From the NCBI GenBank assembly GCA_020310875.1, contig CM035432.1, forward strand, positions 96,377,467 to 96,441,466: a stretch of 64,000 bases of DNA, given 5' to 3'. Of the stretch, positions 36,195-46,315 are shown in pieces. Positions within the stretch are counted from its first letter, which is position 1; each line of letters starts with the position of its first letter. The position numbers and the translations under genes are program-made. Under the pieces are notes generated by a model. It did no database searches. It saw only the letters and a list, made by a program, of their open reading frames with translations, and had not been told where the DNA came from. This stretch comes from Ceratopteris richardii (taxonomy: Eukaryota > Streptophyta > Polypodiopsida > Polypodiales > Pteridaceae).

Positions 36195-36210
36195 TCCACG
36201 CAATGATGAA

Positions 36211-37359
36211 CTACCTCCTTGGTCCAATCCCAAGCTTTGGAAAGTGTCGAAGAAGTTGCTCTCTCCCAAGAGCCTTGGTGAAGATGTCTGCTCCATTTTC
36301 TTCAGTAGGGCAATAGGTTATCTCCACGACCCCGTCCTCAATCAACTCACGCACATAGTGATACTGGATTTCTATGTGCTTCGTACGTGCATGGAAAACA
36401 GGATTTTTGGCGATGGCCATGCAACTTTGGTTGTCACACTTCAACTCTGTAGCCTCTTGTCCTTGTATTCCTATGTGCCATAGGATCCTCCTCAACCATA
36501 CTGCTTCACATGCTGCAACACATGCAGCTTTGTACTCAGCTTCAGTAGAAGATAATGCTACAGTCGGTTGCTTCTTACTGATCCAAGAGAAAATCCCTGA
36601 TCCTAACGAAAAGCAATATCCAGAAACTGATTTTCTGGTTTCAATATCTCTTGCCCAATCCGAGTCACAGTATCCGGCAAGAGATGATCCTTCTTCATAA
36701 AGAATACCATAATCAGTGGTTCCTTTCACATACTTGAGTATCCGCATGCTTGCCTTCCAATGAGTTTGGCAAGGTTTATTAGAGAACCTGCTTACTACTC
36801 CAACAACATAAGAGATGTCTGGTCTGCTATTGCACAAGTAGATGAGACTTCCAACTAATTTCCTGTATCTTCCAATATCCACTGGAGGTGAAGTATCTTC
36901 AATAGATAATTTTGTGTTGACCTCCATGGGTGTAGAAATTTCCTTGCAATCCTCCATGTCGAATGCCTTCAATATCTGCCTTGCATACTTTTGTTGAGAG
37001 ATGAAAATCTTCCCTGGTTCCTGCCAAACTTCAAGACCTAAGCAATAATGCATTAAGCCCAAGTGTGTCATTTCAAATTCTGAACTCAGGGCATCTTTTG
37101 TTTGTTGAAGAAGAGCATCATCATTTCCTGTAATCACAAGGTCATCTACATAGAGTACAAGCACAATTGTCTTCCCTCCTTTCTTTAGAACATACAAGTT
37201 AGCATCAGAAGCACATCTTTTGAACCCTAGATTCAAGAGATACTTATCTATCCGTTGGTACCATGCTCTAGGGGCTTGTTTTAGCCCATATAATGCCTTC
37301 TTCAGCTTACATACCTTGTTCTGTGAATGGGGAGCCTCAAACCCTGGTGGCTGAGACAC
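36211..37359 (-). pseudogene. Element G: RT (C-terminal part) and RNase H
   Basis: A 382-codon minus-strand stretch: [72 protein letters not shown], then RNase H (GYCDSDWARD, ALSSTEAEYKAA, HARTKHIEIQYHYVRE, ADIFTKALGREQ). The catalytic YVDD and the RNase H acidic residues are visible. It is followed by the polypurine tract. Confidence 0.92.
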
Positions 37360-37526
37360 ATATACCTCTCCTTGAGGTCTCCATTCAGGAACGCTGATTT
37401 AACATCCATGTGATAGACTGGCCAACGCTTATGTGCAGCCACAGCTAGTACTACTCGGATAGTAGTCATTCTTGCAGTCGGGGCAAATGATTCACAAAAG
37501 TCAATACCTTCAACTTGTGAGTAGCC

Positions 37527-39038
37527 CTATGCAACAAGTCTTGCTTTATATTTTTCTAGAGTACCATCAGCCTTGTACTTTAGCTTCCAAACCCACTTGG
37601 TGCGAATGACTTTACGCTTAGGGGGTCGATCCACTAGCTCCCAAGTTCCATTCTTCATGATATTGTTGTACTCTGTTTGCATGGCAGCCCTCCAATTCGG
37701 ATCATGGAGTGACTCTTCCACATTGCTTGGTTCCTTCGCTTCTTCTTGAATGAGATCAGCCATCAAGGCTGTGTTTACAATATGGGTGCTTGCCCGTCTC
37801 TGTTCCTCTATTCTCTGTGATCGCCTCGCTCCATCTGCAACCTGTTCTAGTGACTGTGGGATGGGGTTTGCAGAATCATAGAGCTGCCTCACCCAACGTG
37901 GCAATGGCTTTTCCACTTGGGTGTCGACAGGTTGGTGACTTTTAGACTCATCATCTGAAGATGATGCTTCATTCTCTTGTGTAGAAGGGATAGCTCTTGG
38001 GCCAGGTTCATAGTGGATTGCCCCTTCGCCTGATGATAAAGTGGAAGCTCTCTTATCCTCCTCCACTGCATGTGGCTGCTCCTCCTTGAACACCACATCA
38101 CGACTCGCCATGATCTTCTTAGCCTCAGGGTCATAAAGCTTATAAGCCTTCTTATCTTCGCTGTACCCCAGGAAGATACATTTGATGCTTTTTGGTTGAA
38201 GCTTGTTTCTCTCCCTATCTGGAACATGTACATAACATTCACTTCCAAATACTTTGAAATGGGAAATAGAAGGCTTTTTACCCGTGTAGGCTTCTTGTGG
38301 AGTCTTTCCATCAAGTGCCTTGGTGTAGCTTCGATTCAAGATGTAGACAGCAGTGTTGACAGCCTCTGCCCAAAACTGATTAGGCAAAGCCTTTCCTTTC
38401 AACATGCACCTTGCCATCTCCATGATGGTTCGATTCCGACGTTCTGCAACACCGTTCTGTTGAGGACTATGTGCCACTGTGAGTTGATGCTTGATTCCCT
38501 TACTCTTGCAGAAATCTTCAAACTCTATTGATGTGAACTCACCACCACCGTCTGTCCTGAATTTCTTCATCTTCTTCCCTGTTTCAATTTCAACAAGCTG
38601 AAGCCATTCTTTAAACTTACCAAAAGCTTGAGCCTTATCGCGAAGGAAGTACACCCACATCTTCCTGCTATAGTCGTCGACAAGTAACATGAAGTAGGAA
38701 GATCCGCCCAAGGCCTGTGTAGGCATTTTTCCGCACAAGTCAGCATGCACCAACTCTAGAGGATAGCTTGCCCTGTTCTTGCTTTCTTGTGGAAATGCCT
38801 TCCTCTGTTGCTTGCCCATCATGCAAGCTTCACATGCTTCCTTCATTTCTGCAATCGATGGTAGGTGTGCAACCATACCTCTGCGATGCATCTCCTTCAC
38901 TACAGGGTATCCAATGTGGCCGAATCTCTCATGCCATAGCTTACTTGTGCCCACATTTGTAGTGGCTGTAAGAGCACACAACTCATATAGGTTGTTCCTC
39001 CTTATGCCAGTCCCAACAATGTTGTTGTTACCGTCCAT
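37527..39038 (-). pseudogene. Element G: integrase and RT start
   Basis: A 503-codon stretch with the pre-integrase motif (LWHERFGHIGYPVVKEM, CEACMMGKQQRKAF), the integrase core (VHADLCGKMP, LLVDDYSRKMWVYFL, DGGGEFTSIEF, SPQQNGVAERRN), a linker and the first RT segment (KWVWKLKYKADGTLEKYKAR). It sits between gag-protease and the main RT stretch. Confidence 0.92.
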
Positions 39039-39047
39039 AATCTTAGC

Positions 39048-40346
39048 TCATGTCTTACTGAAAGATACTTGATGACCTTGATCAGTTATAGAAGCTACTG
39101 AAAGTAGATTTCGTTTTATTTGTGGAACATATAGCACATTTGAAAGCTTTCTGATATCGCCATTAGAGTTAATGAAAGAAACCGTACCTTCGCCCTCTGC
39201 AGGACATCTTGCATTGTTTCCTACCTTTACTGTGATGGGTTCCTTTAGAGGCTGTAAGGAACTGTAAAGGTCTTTTCTACTCGTCATGTGACGAGATGCA
39301 CCGCTGTCCAACACCCATGAGTCATCTGTTCCTGAATCTTCAGCCGAGGAGCACACCTCCTCTATCGTAACAAATAACTCAAGCTCTGTTTCTGCTGTGT
39401 TGGCAGACTCCTTGCCCTTGCCACCTTTTGAAGAGCCACTCTTCTCTTCTGCCTTCTTGATGCGACAGTCTTGGATTCTGTGTCCCTTCTTCTTGCAATG
39501 GAAACACTCTCCCTTGAACTTCTTTTTGTCGTTCTTCTTTTTGTCTCCATCTTTTGAAGAGTCTGTTTTGCCTCCTTTGGCATTTGCTGTGAATGCAGCA
39601 TCTCCTTTGCTACCACCACTCCTTGCCTTGAGCCGCAACTCCTCCTCCATGAGTAAGGCACTGAATTCTTCAAAAGTTAGTGGTTGAGGTCTGATTTGAG
39701 TGTTAAGAGCAGTTACCAGACCATCAAACTTAGGTGGACAAATTCGAAGACAACGTCGAGCTAGCTCTTCACTTGACTTTTGAACACCTGCTCCCGCCAT
39801 TTGATCTCGTAGATTCTTTATGCGAGTGATAAACACCTCTGCAGTCTCCCCATCAGCAAACCGTTCTACTGCAAGCTGATTCTCCAAGTTCTGAATCCGT
39901 GTCTGATTACGAGTTCCATATTGATTTCTCAATATGTTCCATGCTTCACATGCCTTCGTAGTATGCTGAATGAGAATCAGAACACTATCAGAAGTACTTG
40001 TAACAAGAGCACAGAGTGCATCTGCATTTCTACGTTTCCAAGCACGTAGAAGATCAGCATCAGGAGGAATCATTCGACCAGGAGTATTTGGATCAGGTCT
40101 TTCTTGGGGCTCATGATTAGTCCCAAGAACAGTCTCCAAAAGCTCATATGAATCAAGAATAGAAGTGATTTTGAACTTCCACAGGGTGTAGTTCGTACCA
40201 TCAAGTTTACCTTCTATGAAGGCTGGTGGTCGTATCCGCAATGTTGGGATGATCGGCATCATTGCTGCTCCTGCTTGTGCGCCACCTACTCCTGTTGATG
40301 AACCACCTTGGCCCCCAGTCGTAGATGATGACGCACCACTTGACAT
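39048..40346 (-). CDS. Element G: gag-protease (fossil)
   Basis: A minus-strand frame of about 432 codons from MSSGASSSTTGGQGG. Gag shows LDGTNYTLWKFKITSIL, WNILRNQYGTRNQTRIQNLE and FITRIKNLRDQMAGAG, a Lys-rich stretch with one CCHC knuckle (CFHCKKKGHRIQDC), and the protease motif WVLDSGASRHMTS. It ends in the pre-integrase lead. The open frame upstream of this Met includes leader sequence and was not used. Confidence 0.9.
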   Translation of the reverse strand: MSSGASSSTTGGQGGSSTGVGGAQAGAAMMPIIPTLRIRPPAFIEGKLDGTNYTLWKFKITSILDSYELLETVLGTNHEPQERPDPNTPGRMIPPDADLLRAWKRRNADALCALVTSTSDSVLILIQHTTKACEAWNILRNQYGTRNQTRIQNLENQLAVERFADGETAEVFITRIKNLRDQMAGAGVQKSSEELARRCLRICPPKFDGLVTALNTQIRPQPLTFEEFSALLMEEELRLKARSGGSKGDAAFTANAKGGKTDSSKDGDKKKNDKKKFKGECFHCKKKGHRIQDCRIKKAEEKSGSSKGGKGKESANTAETELELFVTIEEVCSSAEDSGTDDSWVLDSGASRHMTSRKDLYSSLQPLKEPITVKVGNNARCPAEGEGTVSFINSNGDIRKLSNVLYVPQIKRNLLSVASITDQGHQVSFSKT

Positions 40347-40416
40347 CTTCTCTCTTTTGTTGTTCAGAACTCTGCAACCTCTACGTTTCTGCTTCTGCAC
40401 CACTCAGAGCCTCCAA

Positions 40417-40429
40417 AGCTATGATACCA
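40417..40429 (-). other. Primer-binding site of element G
   Basis: Minus-strand TGGTATCATAGCT directly against the LTR. It differs from the TGGTATCAGAGCA of the other elements, so the tRNA-Met isoacceptor used may differ. Confidence 0.8.
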
Positions 40430-41151
40430 TGTAAGAAAATAACAGCACAGCGGAATAGACCTGTAGACAGAGTTGAGAGAAAAACGCAGACAAAGATAGA
40501 CGCTGACTGAGAGGTAGAGAACTCAAATTCTCAGATTGCAAAGCATAATGCAGTTACAATGATGGTGCTGTCCACCCGTGCGCTCCCACTGTGGAGCTTA
40601 GATGGCGATCTAGACAGACTCTAGATGAAGGGCTTACTAGTGCGCAATGCTATATAAAGCTCAACCTGGGCTCTGCTTATATAGCTTTTACAAGGCGGTT
40701 CGGTATAGATAAACGTAGTCGGGAGATACAAATTAGTCGGTAAAATATATGATCCGACAATATCTCCACGACCAGAAGTCCTACCGTCTCGGCCCTACGG
40801 GCCGGGGGGATAGGCCTCCCGGACCCCGCAGAAGGGGGCAAGCCCCCCTCTGCACTCCCCCCATTAAGGTTCTATGGGGAAACCGCGCGACGCCACAGGG
40901 CCTTTATTTTCACCTTAAATGATAACCCAATGGCCTGGAAGTTTATGCCCTACCTAACTTGACGGCTAGGCTCACAAAGATCATCTATAACCATCAACGG
41001 TCACACATAAACCTCATCTAACTTGGAAGTTAGGGTTCCACAAATGTCCGGGCTCTCATAATGGCTTCTCCTCATAATGGAGGCCTTACAACTTAGAGCA
41101 CCATGGATCATTTGTGGTCACATGAGGGTGGAGTATTGAGCATATCTAACA
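40430..41151 (-). repeat. 5-prime LTR of element G (722 bp)
   Basis: Pairs with 35,481-36,181. It contains an extra 21 bp rich in G and C near 40,801-40,821. It is followed by GGCAC (41,152-41,156). Confidence 0.92.
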
Positions 41152-41156
41152 GGCAC

Positions 41157-44100
41157 TACCTCCCAAGCCAACTATGCATTGAGAGGTAGATCATCAAGAG
41201 GAAGGGGCAGAGGAGGTAAGAAAGGTAGGGGGAGATCCTATAACTCCTCACCATGCAACATTTGTGGTTTATCAAATCATACTACATATGCGTGTTTCAA
41301 GAATTACAAGAACCAGAGAGGAAGAGGATATCAAAGAGGTGGATACTCACAGTCAAGAGGAAGATTCAACCATCATCAAGGGTACAACAACAATTACAAC
41401 AATAACTACAACAACAATTACAACAATAACTACAACAACAATTACAACAATAACTACAAGAACAATTACAATGGCAACTACCAAGGAGGATTCAAATCTA
41501 GAAAGGACTACAACAACTATACAGAAGAGCAAGATGATTCTTTTCTGATTATGAACATGACTTCAAAACCAGGTACAAATGATGACCATCTCTTCTACAT
41601 TGACTCAGGATGCTCAAATCATGTGGCTGGCAATGTAGCTCTACTCTCTGATCTTGAAGAACCAAGAGGTAAGCATCAAGTACAAACCGGTGATGACACC
41701 AAGCACTCAGTAGTTAAAGTTGAAAATGTTAAGACTTGTGATGGAAATCAGAACTTGTTGACTAGGGTACTATATGTACCAACCATTACAAAAAACTTGA
41801 TGAGTGTTGGACAGGTTGTGGAAAAAGGTTTGCAGGTTAGATTCAACCAATTTGGAGCATTTGTGAAGGATCCCAAGCATGGGTTCAAGAGAATATCTAA
41901 AGGAGAGAAATCACGTAGTCTTTTCACTTTTGAGCTAGAAGATACAAAGAATATTGCACTCTACAATTATAAAGATCAAACACTTTCAAAGCTTGAGATT
42001 TGGCATAAGAGATTAGGGCATGTAGGAGAAAGAACCTTGAAACAAATACGTAGGGATCAATGTGTAATTGGAATACCCAATGTTTCCAAACAACACATGA
42101 TATATAAATGTGGTGCTTGTCAGTTTGGGAAGTCTCATAGGTTACCCTTCTCAAGGAAAGGCTACATGCATGAGGACTACCTAGAACTTGTCCATACAGA
42201 TGTATGGGGACCAAGCAAAGACCCCTCAATCTCAAGATCAAGGTACTATGTATATTTTATTGATTACTATAGCAGGTGGACTGTATTGTACTTTATAAAG
42301 CGCAAAGATGAAGTGTTCAATTGTTTTAAAAAATATCTTGCACTTGTTGAGAATCAGAAAGGAAGAAACCTAAAGAGGCTAAGGTCAGATGGAGGAGGTG
42401 AGTACTTCCAATGAGTTTGAATCATTCTTGCAAGACAGAGGAATCAAGAGAGAAATCACCACAAGGTATACTCTTGAACATAATGGGGTAGCTGAGAGAA
42501 GAAATAGGTTGATTGTTAAAACAGCTAGGTCAATGTTAAATGAAAAGAAATTACCTAACTATCTATGGGCAGAGAGTGTTTCTACTGCCACTTACCTCAT
42601 AAACAGGTTACCATCTAAGTCCCTTGATGGGATGACTCCTTATGAAGCACGGCATGGGAAGAGACCCACACTTGATCATTGCAGGATATTTGGATGTGTA
42701 GCATATGTACACATTCCTTCTCAGATAAGAGGTAAACTAGACCCTAAGGCTGAGAAGTGTATCTTTACTGGATATGATCCAAATCAGAAGGGGTACAGGT
42801 TCTACAACCCTTCAAATAAAGGATTCATGTTTAGTAGAGATGTTGTCTTTGATGAAAATGATTCTTCGTATGAGAATGAATGCAGGAAGTTTAAACTACC
42901 CTATGACTTGGAGGAGGAGTTTCCAAGTCTTGCTAAGGAGGAACCTACTCAGAATTAAGACACCACTTCAGATGATGAAGACATTATCAATATTGAAGAA
43001 TTCAAGGCATGGAAGTCCAAAGGCAAACTCAAGATGAAGAAACTTGAAGTTATACTTGATTCTTCAAATCAATCAATCAGAAGATCACAGACGGAGAGCA
43101 AAAAACCTACTAGATATGGGTATGACACCTCTCTTGTTACTAAACATTTTGTTTATCTTGCCAAAGACTTGTCAATTCAAGAATGAGGATCATATGAAGA
43201 AGCAAAGACCAAGATAGAATGGAAAGAAGCTATGGATGAGGAGATTGAAGCACTCAAAGAAAGTGATACATGGGACCTAGTACCAAAGAAAGAGTCCATG
43301 AAGGTAATTGGATATAGATGGATCTAAAAACTCAAAAGGAATTTTGATGGGTCAATAAACAGGTATAAAGCCAGATTGGTGGCCAAGGGTTTTGCACAAA
43401 CTCAAGACATTGATTATGAAGAAACATTCTCACTTGTAGCCAAGATGCCAACCATCAAGGTATTGGTAAGTGTGGCTGCATCCAAGAATTGGAACATGTA
43501 TCAACCAGATGTAAAAAATGCTTTCCTAAATGGATGGATTTCAGAGAAGATATATATGTCACAACCTCCTGGTTACGAGGATCCCAAGAAGGTAACATAT
43601 GTATGCAAATTGAATAAAGCTCTTTATGGATTAAAACAGGCACCTAGGGCATGGAATCACAGGTTGACCACATACCTTCAAGACCAAGGTTTTGTCATGA
43701 GCAAAGCAGACACTTCTCTATTCATTAAGAGAAGTAATTCAAAGGTAATATACCTATGTGTATATGTTGATGATATCATACTTACAGGTAATGATGTCAA
43801 TGGAATCAGACAAATCAAGAATCAGATGATGAAGGAGTTCAAGATCAATGATCTTGGTCTACTAAAGTATTTTCTTGGGCTTGAGATAGTCTATACTAAC
43901 TCTCAAATCTATATTACTCAGAAAAAATACATATAGGATATGTTGAAGAAGTTTCATTTGCACGATGCCAAAGTTGCAAGTACTCCAATGGAAGGTAAAC
44001 CTAAAACTAAGTGCCCATGAAGGTGATGAAATTGATGATATTATAGGTTATCAAAGCATGGTGGGGAGCTTGAACTATGCTACCTTAACAAGGATAGATA

Positions 44101-44227
44101 TTGCATATGGAGTTAGTGGGCTAAGTCAGTTAGTGCACAAGCCAAGGGTACCTCGCTTAGAAGCTACCAAAAGAATTCTTAAGTACCTCAAGGGTACTCA
44201 ACATCATGGCTTGTATTTCCCTTACAC
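41157..44227 (+). pseudogene. Element F: gag end, protease, integrase and RT
   Basis: Plus-strand stretches 41,179-42,414, 42,389-42,958, 43,376-43,936 and 43,965-44,227. Visible parts: CCHC knuckle CNICGLSNHTTYAC, a long Asn/Tyr tract, protease FYIDSGCSNHVAGN, pre-integrase HKRLGHVGERTL, integrase core (HTDVWGPSKDPS, SDGGGEYF, HNGVAERRN) and RT ([31 protein letters not shown]). Very close to element A. Several breaks. RNase H is not found: the sequence passes into C-prime gag after 44,227. Confidence 0.88.
41386..41475 (+). repeat. Asn/Tyr tandem tract in gag of F
   Basis: Repeated AACAACAATTACAACAAT-type units encode runs of NNNYNNNY. Shorter versions exist in A (about 5,281-5,345) and B (about 475-530). 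Confidence 0.9.
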
Positions 44228-45356
44228 TTTAAACTTCTTGATCCTTGGCACAAATATAACAAAGTGAAAGAACTACCATCAATGGTTGTCAGAATGATCT
44301 TACCGAGTCCCATGATAGGATAAGAGGAGTTTTTGTTGCATGTGAGAGTATTCCCTCTAGGGGCAGGCTCGAGTGAAGTGAAGAAACTACTCTACGAGGT
44401 AATATGTTTGGTTGCCCCACTATCAAAGTACCAGACATTGAGTCTAGTAAAGACATACATTGTTCAGGAGAAGATGGGTCCAAATTGCAAATACTAGTAA
44501 ATGCCAATTCTTCATTCTACACAAGATTAGGAGACTCTGTTTTTTGGTTTAGAGGCCTCTACAACAACGATTCTAGCCTCTTTTTACTTTGCCTATTTTG
44601 CAACCAGTCTTGGATAGTTCTTTATGACATGATGGTTTCCTTTACAGTACTTACGAAAGAATTTCTGCTTTTCTGATTTCTTCTCATGTTTTTCTTCCTT
44701 CTTCGAATGTGTAGCATTTGCAGATTTCTGTTTAGTAGTAGATGAGGTCCATTTTCGTTTGCCCTTCTAACTAGCTAGAAAGCTTGATCTATAACATGCA
44801 TAATGGACTTCTTCTACCTAGACTGATCTTCCTGCAAAAAAACCGAGACTAACTCCTCACATGAAAAGGCATTTGGATTGCCTTTCATTGAAGAGTAGAA
44901 GAAAAACTCTTATATGACTCAGGAAGATGATTGAAAATGGTCTACATAGTGAGCTATCTAGTATAACTTTGTCAGCAACTGTTCCTTCAAGTCCTTGATC
45001 TTTGTTAGAAAATTGTCCATAGAATCACCTTCATTCATATGCTCACTCTCTTGTTGTTTTCAGAGGTAAAAAACATAAGCCTCATTCCTATCCTGGTACA
45101 ATGTGGTAAGTGTATCCCAAGAATCCTTAGCTGTTTTGTAAGAGAGAATGTGAGGAATAATGGTATGTTTGATAGACAAGGCTATCAATGCATGTGCTTT
45201 AGCATCTCTACCATCCCAACAAATTTGCTCTATAGTAGGTGCAACAAAAACCAGAGCATGAATAGGAATCTGAAGAATATGAGCATCTTCAATGCCATGT
45301 ACATCAGTTTCAATATGTGTATTTGCAGGGATGATGCTCTAGATGAAGCATTGACT
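44228..45356 (-). pseudogene. C-prime: gag and protease remnants
   Basis: Minus-strand remnants in shifting frames: a knuckle-like FRKYCKGNHHVIKNYPRL near 44,620-44,670, a protease-like WYFDSGATKHI near 44,410-44,440 and a downstream SSYPIMGLGKIILTTIDGSSF near 44,260-44,330. Gag upstream of this is present but decayed. The order fits a minus-strand Copia whose integrase lies at 20,343-21,414 across F. Many breaks. Confidence 0.75.
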
Positions 45357-45369
45357 TACTCTGATACCA
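45357..45369 (-). other. Primer-binding site of C-prime
   Basis: Minus-strand TGGTATCAGAGTA, two bases from the LTR. Confidence 0.82.
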
Positions 45370-45371
45370 AT

Positions 45372-45599
45372 TGTTGGAGTTAGACGTGTGCAGAAGCATG
45401 CGAACAGCACAAGGAAGAAGAAGAAGCTTGGAGCACAACACACAATACTAAATGTATTACCACTACAATGTACAAAGATAAGTAACCTATTAGGGCTATA
45501 GGCCTATATACAAGCTCGGGAAAAAAACTCCGAAAGAGGGAAACAAGTGCCCGGTAGTCCTAGTGTGTTCACACACATCACTACCTAAATATATCAATA
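45372..45599 (-). repeat. 5-prime LTR of C-prime (228 bp)
   Basis: Inverted copy of the C-type LTR, from TGTTGGAGTTAGACG to CTAAATATATCAATA. It is followed by the target duplication GTGCT (45,600-45,604). Confidence 0.9.
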
Positions 45600-45604
45600 G
45601 TGCT

Positions 45605-46315
45605 TATGGATTTTGAAACACTCTACCAATATTTGGTAGGAAGTCCCAACTATTTTGAGCTTAGGAGAGTAGATATGAGTTACATTGATAATGATTTTAG
45701 TCAAATGTTACATATACTAATGAAATACATATAGATGCAACAAAGAGGATAGTCAATAACCTCAAAGGAACCATAAATGAGGGAATATTTCACCCCCATA
45801 GCTTTGAATTAAAAATACATATTTTGTATGATGTTGATCGTGTGGGATCAAAGGACGACAAGAGGATTACGTTACATTACCTATAATTTATAGGTTCAAA
45901 GCTATTTTCTTATACATGAAAGATGCAAACCATTAGTTTTCCTTCATCTTCAAAAGATGAATATAGATTTTTGGTTAATGTGACCCATGAAGAAATGTGG
46001 ATCAAAGGTCCGTTTGATAAGATATGTACCAAACTGAATTTACTAACTATTATTTCAAGATAATATGGCGTCTATATATTTTGTAGTATATCCTATTTAC
46101 CATGTGCTAGAAAAACATATTTAGATCCAATATCACCTTATTTGTATGAAGCTTAACAAGTCGAATATTTAGATTTCTTTCATCTCAACACAACAACAAT
46201 GTTTCCATATGATGCCAACTTTCACTTGAGTGAACCTATGCAAGTTGAAATCAATATGTGGACTTCAAGAGGTTTCAAATGATTGAAAAATTAATAACCT
46301 TATCTTGAGGGGAAT
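45605..46315 (+). pseudogene. Element H, right piece: decayed RT/RNase H and polypurine tract
   Basis: The plus strand reads ATKRIVNNLKGTINEG, a YDVDRVGSKDDKR-like RNase H start and SSSKDEYRFLVNVTHEEMWIK in decayed form. It ends in a CTTGAGGGGAAT purine tract at 46,304-46,315. It continues the RT piece at 16,686-17,122 on the other side of C-prime. Many breaks. Confidence 0.8.

Larger units (their letters stand above)
35481..41151 (-). mobile_element. Copia element G, full length, different family (fossil, fairly young)
   Basis: 5.7-kb minus-strand Copia with short LTRs (701 and 722 bp), primer site, gag, integrase and RT/RNase H. It is less AT-rich than its surroundings. Target duplication GGCAC. 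The LTRs differ at around ten positions plus one 21-bp length difference, near 1.4% by eye, so G is younger than E and D but older than A. About two breaks in pol. Gag and RT wording is unlike A/E/D/F. Confidence 0.94.
21415..44227 (+). mobile_element. Copia element F, interrupted by D and G (fossil)
   Basis: Plus-strand Copia related to A. It has an LTR start at 21,415-21,743, more leader or LTR at 35,063 to about 35,147, gag at 35,148-35,480 and gag-pol from 41,157 to about 44,227. D (21,744-35,062) and G (35,481-41,151) are inserted in it, each with its own target duplication. No RNase H end or 3-prime LTR is seen, and C-prime gag begins directly after 44,227. Several breaks. Confidence 0.8.
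17123..45599 (-). mobile_element. Copia element C-prime, spread by nested insertions (fossil)
   Basis: Minus-strand Copia of the same family as C. The 3-prime LTR is 17,123-18,488, the RNase H/RT/integrase remnants lie at 18,560-21,414, and the gag/protease remnants, primer site and 5-prime LTR lie at 44,228-45,599. About 23 kb of F, D, E and G lies between the two coding blocks. Target duplication GTGCT flanks the whole. Many breaks. It is younger than H and older than F. Confidence 0.85.

Noticed and set aside
44289-45383. Plus- and minus-strand open frames of 72-114 codons near 44.3-45.4 kb as host genes
   Set aside because: Another minus-strand frame reads Copia knuckle and protease remnants leading to a primer site and LTR, so these are shadows.
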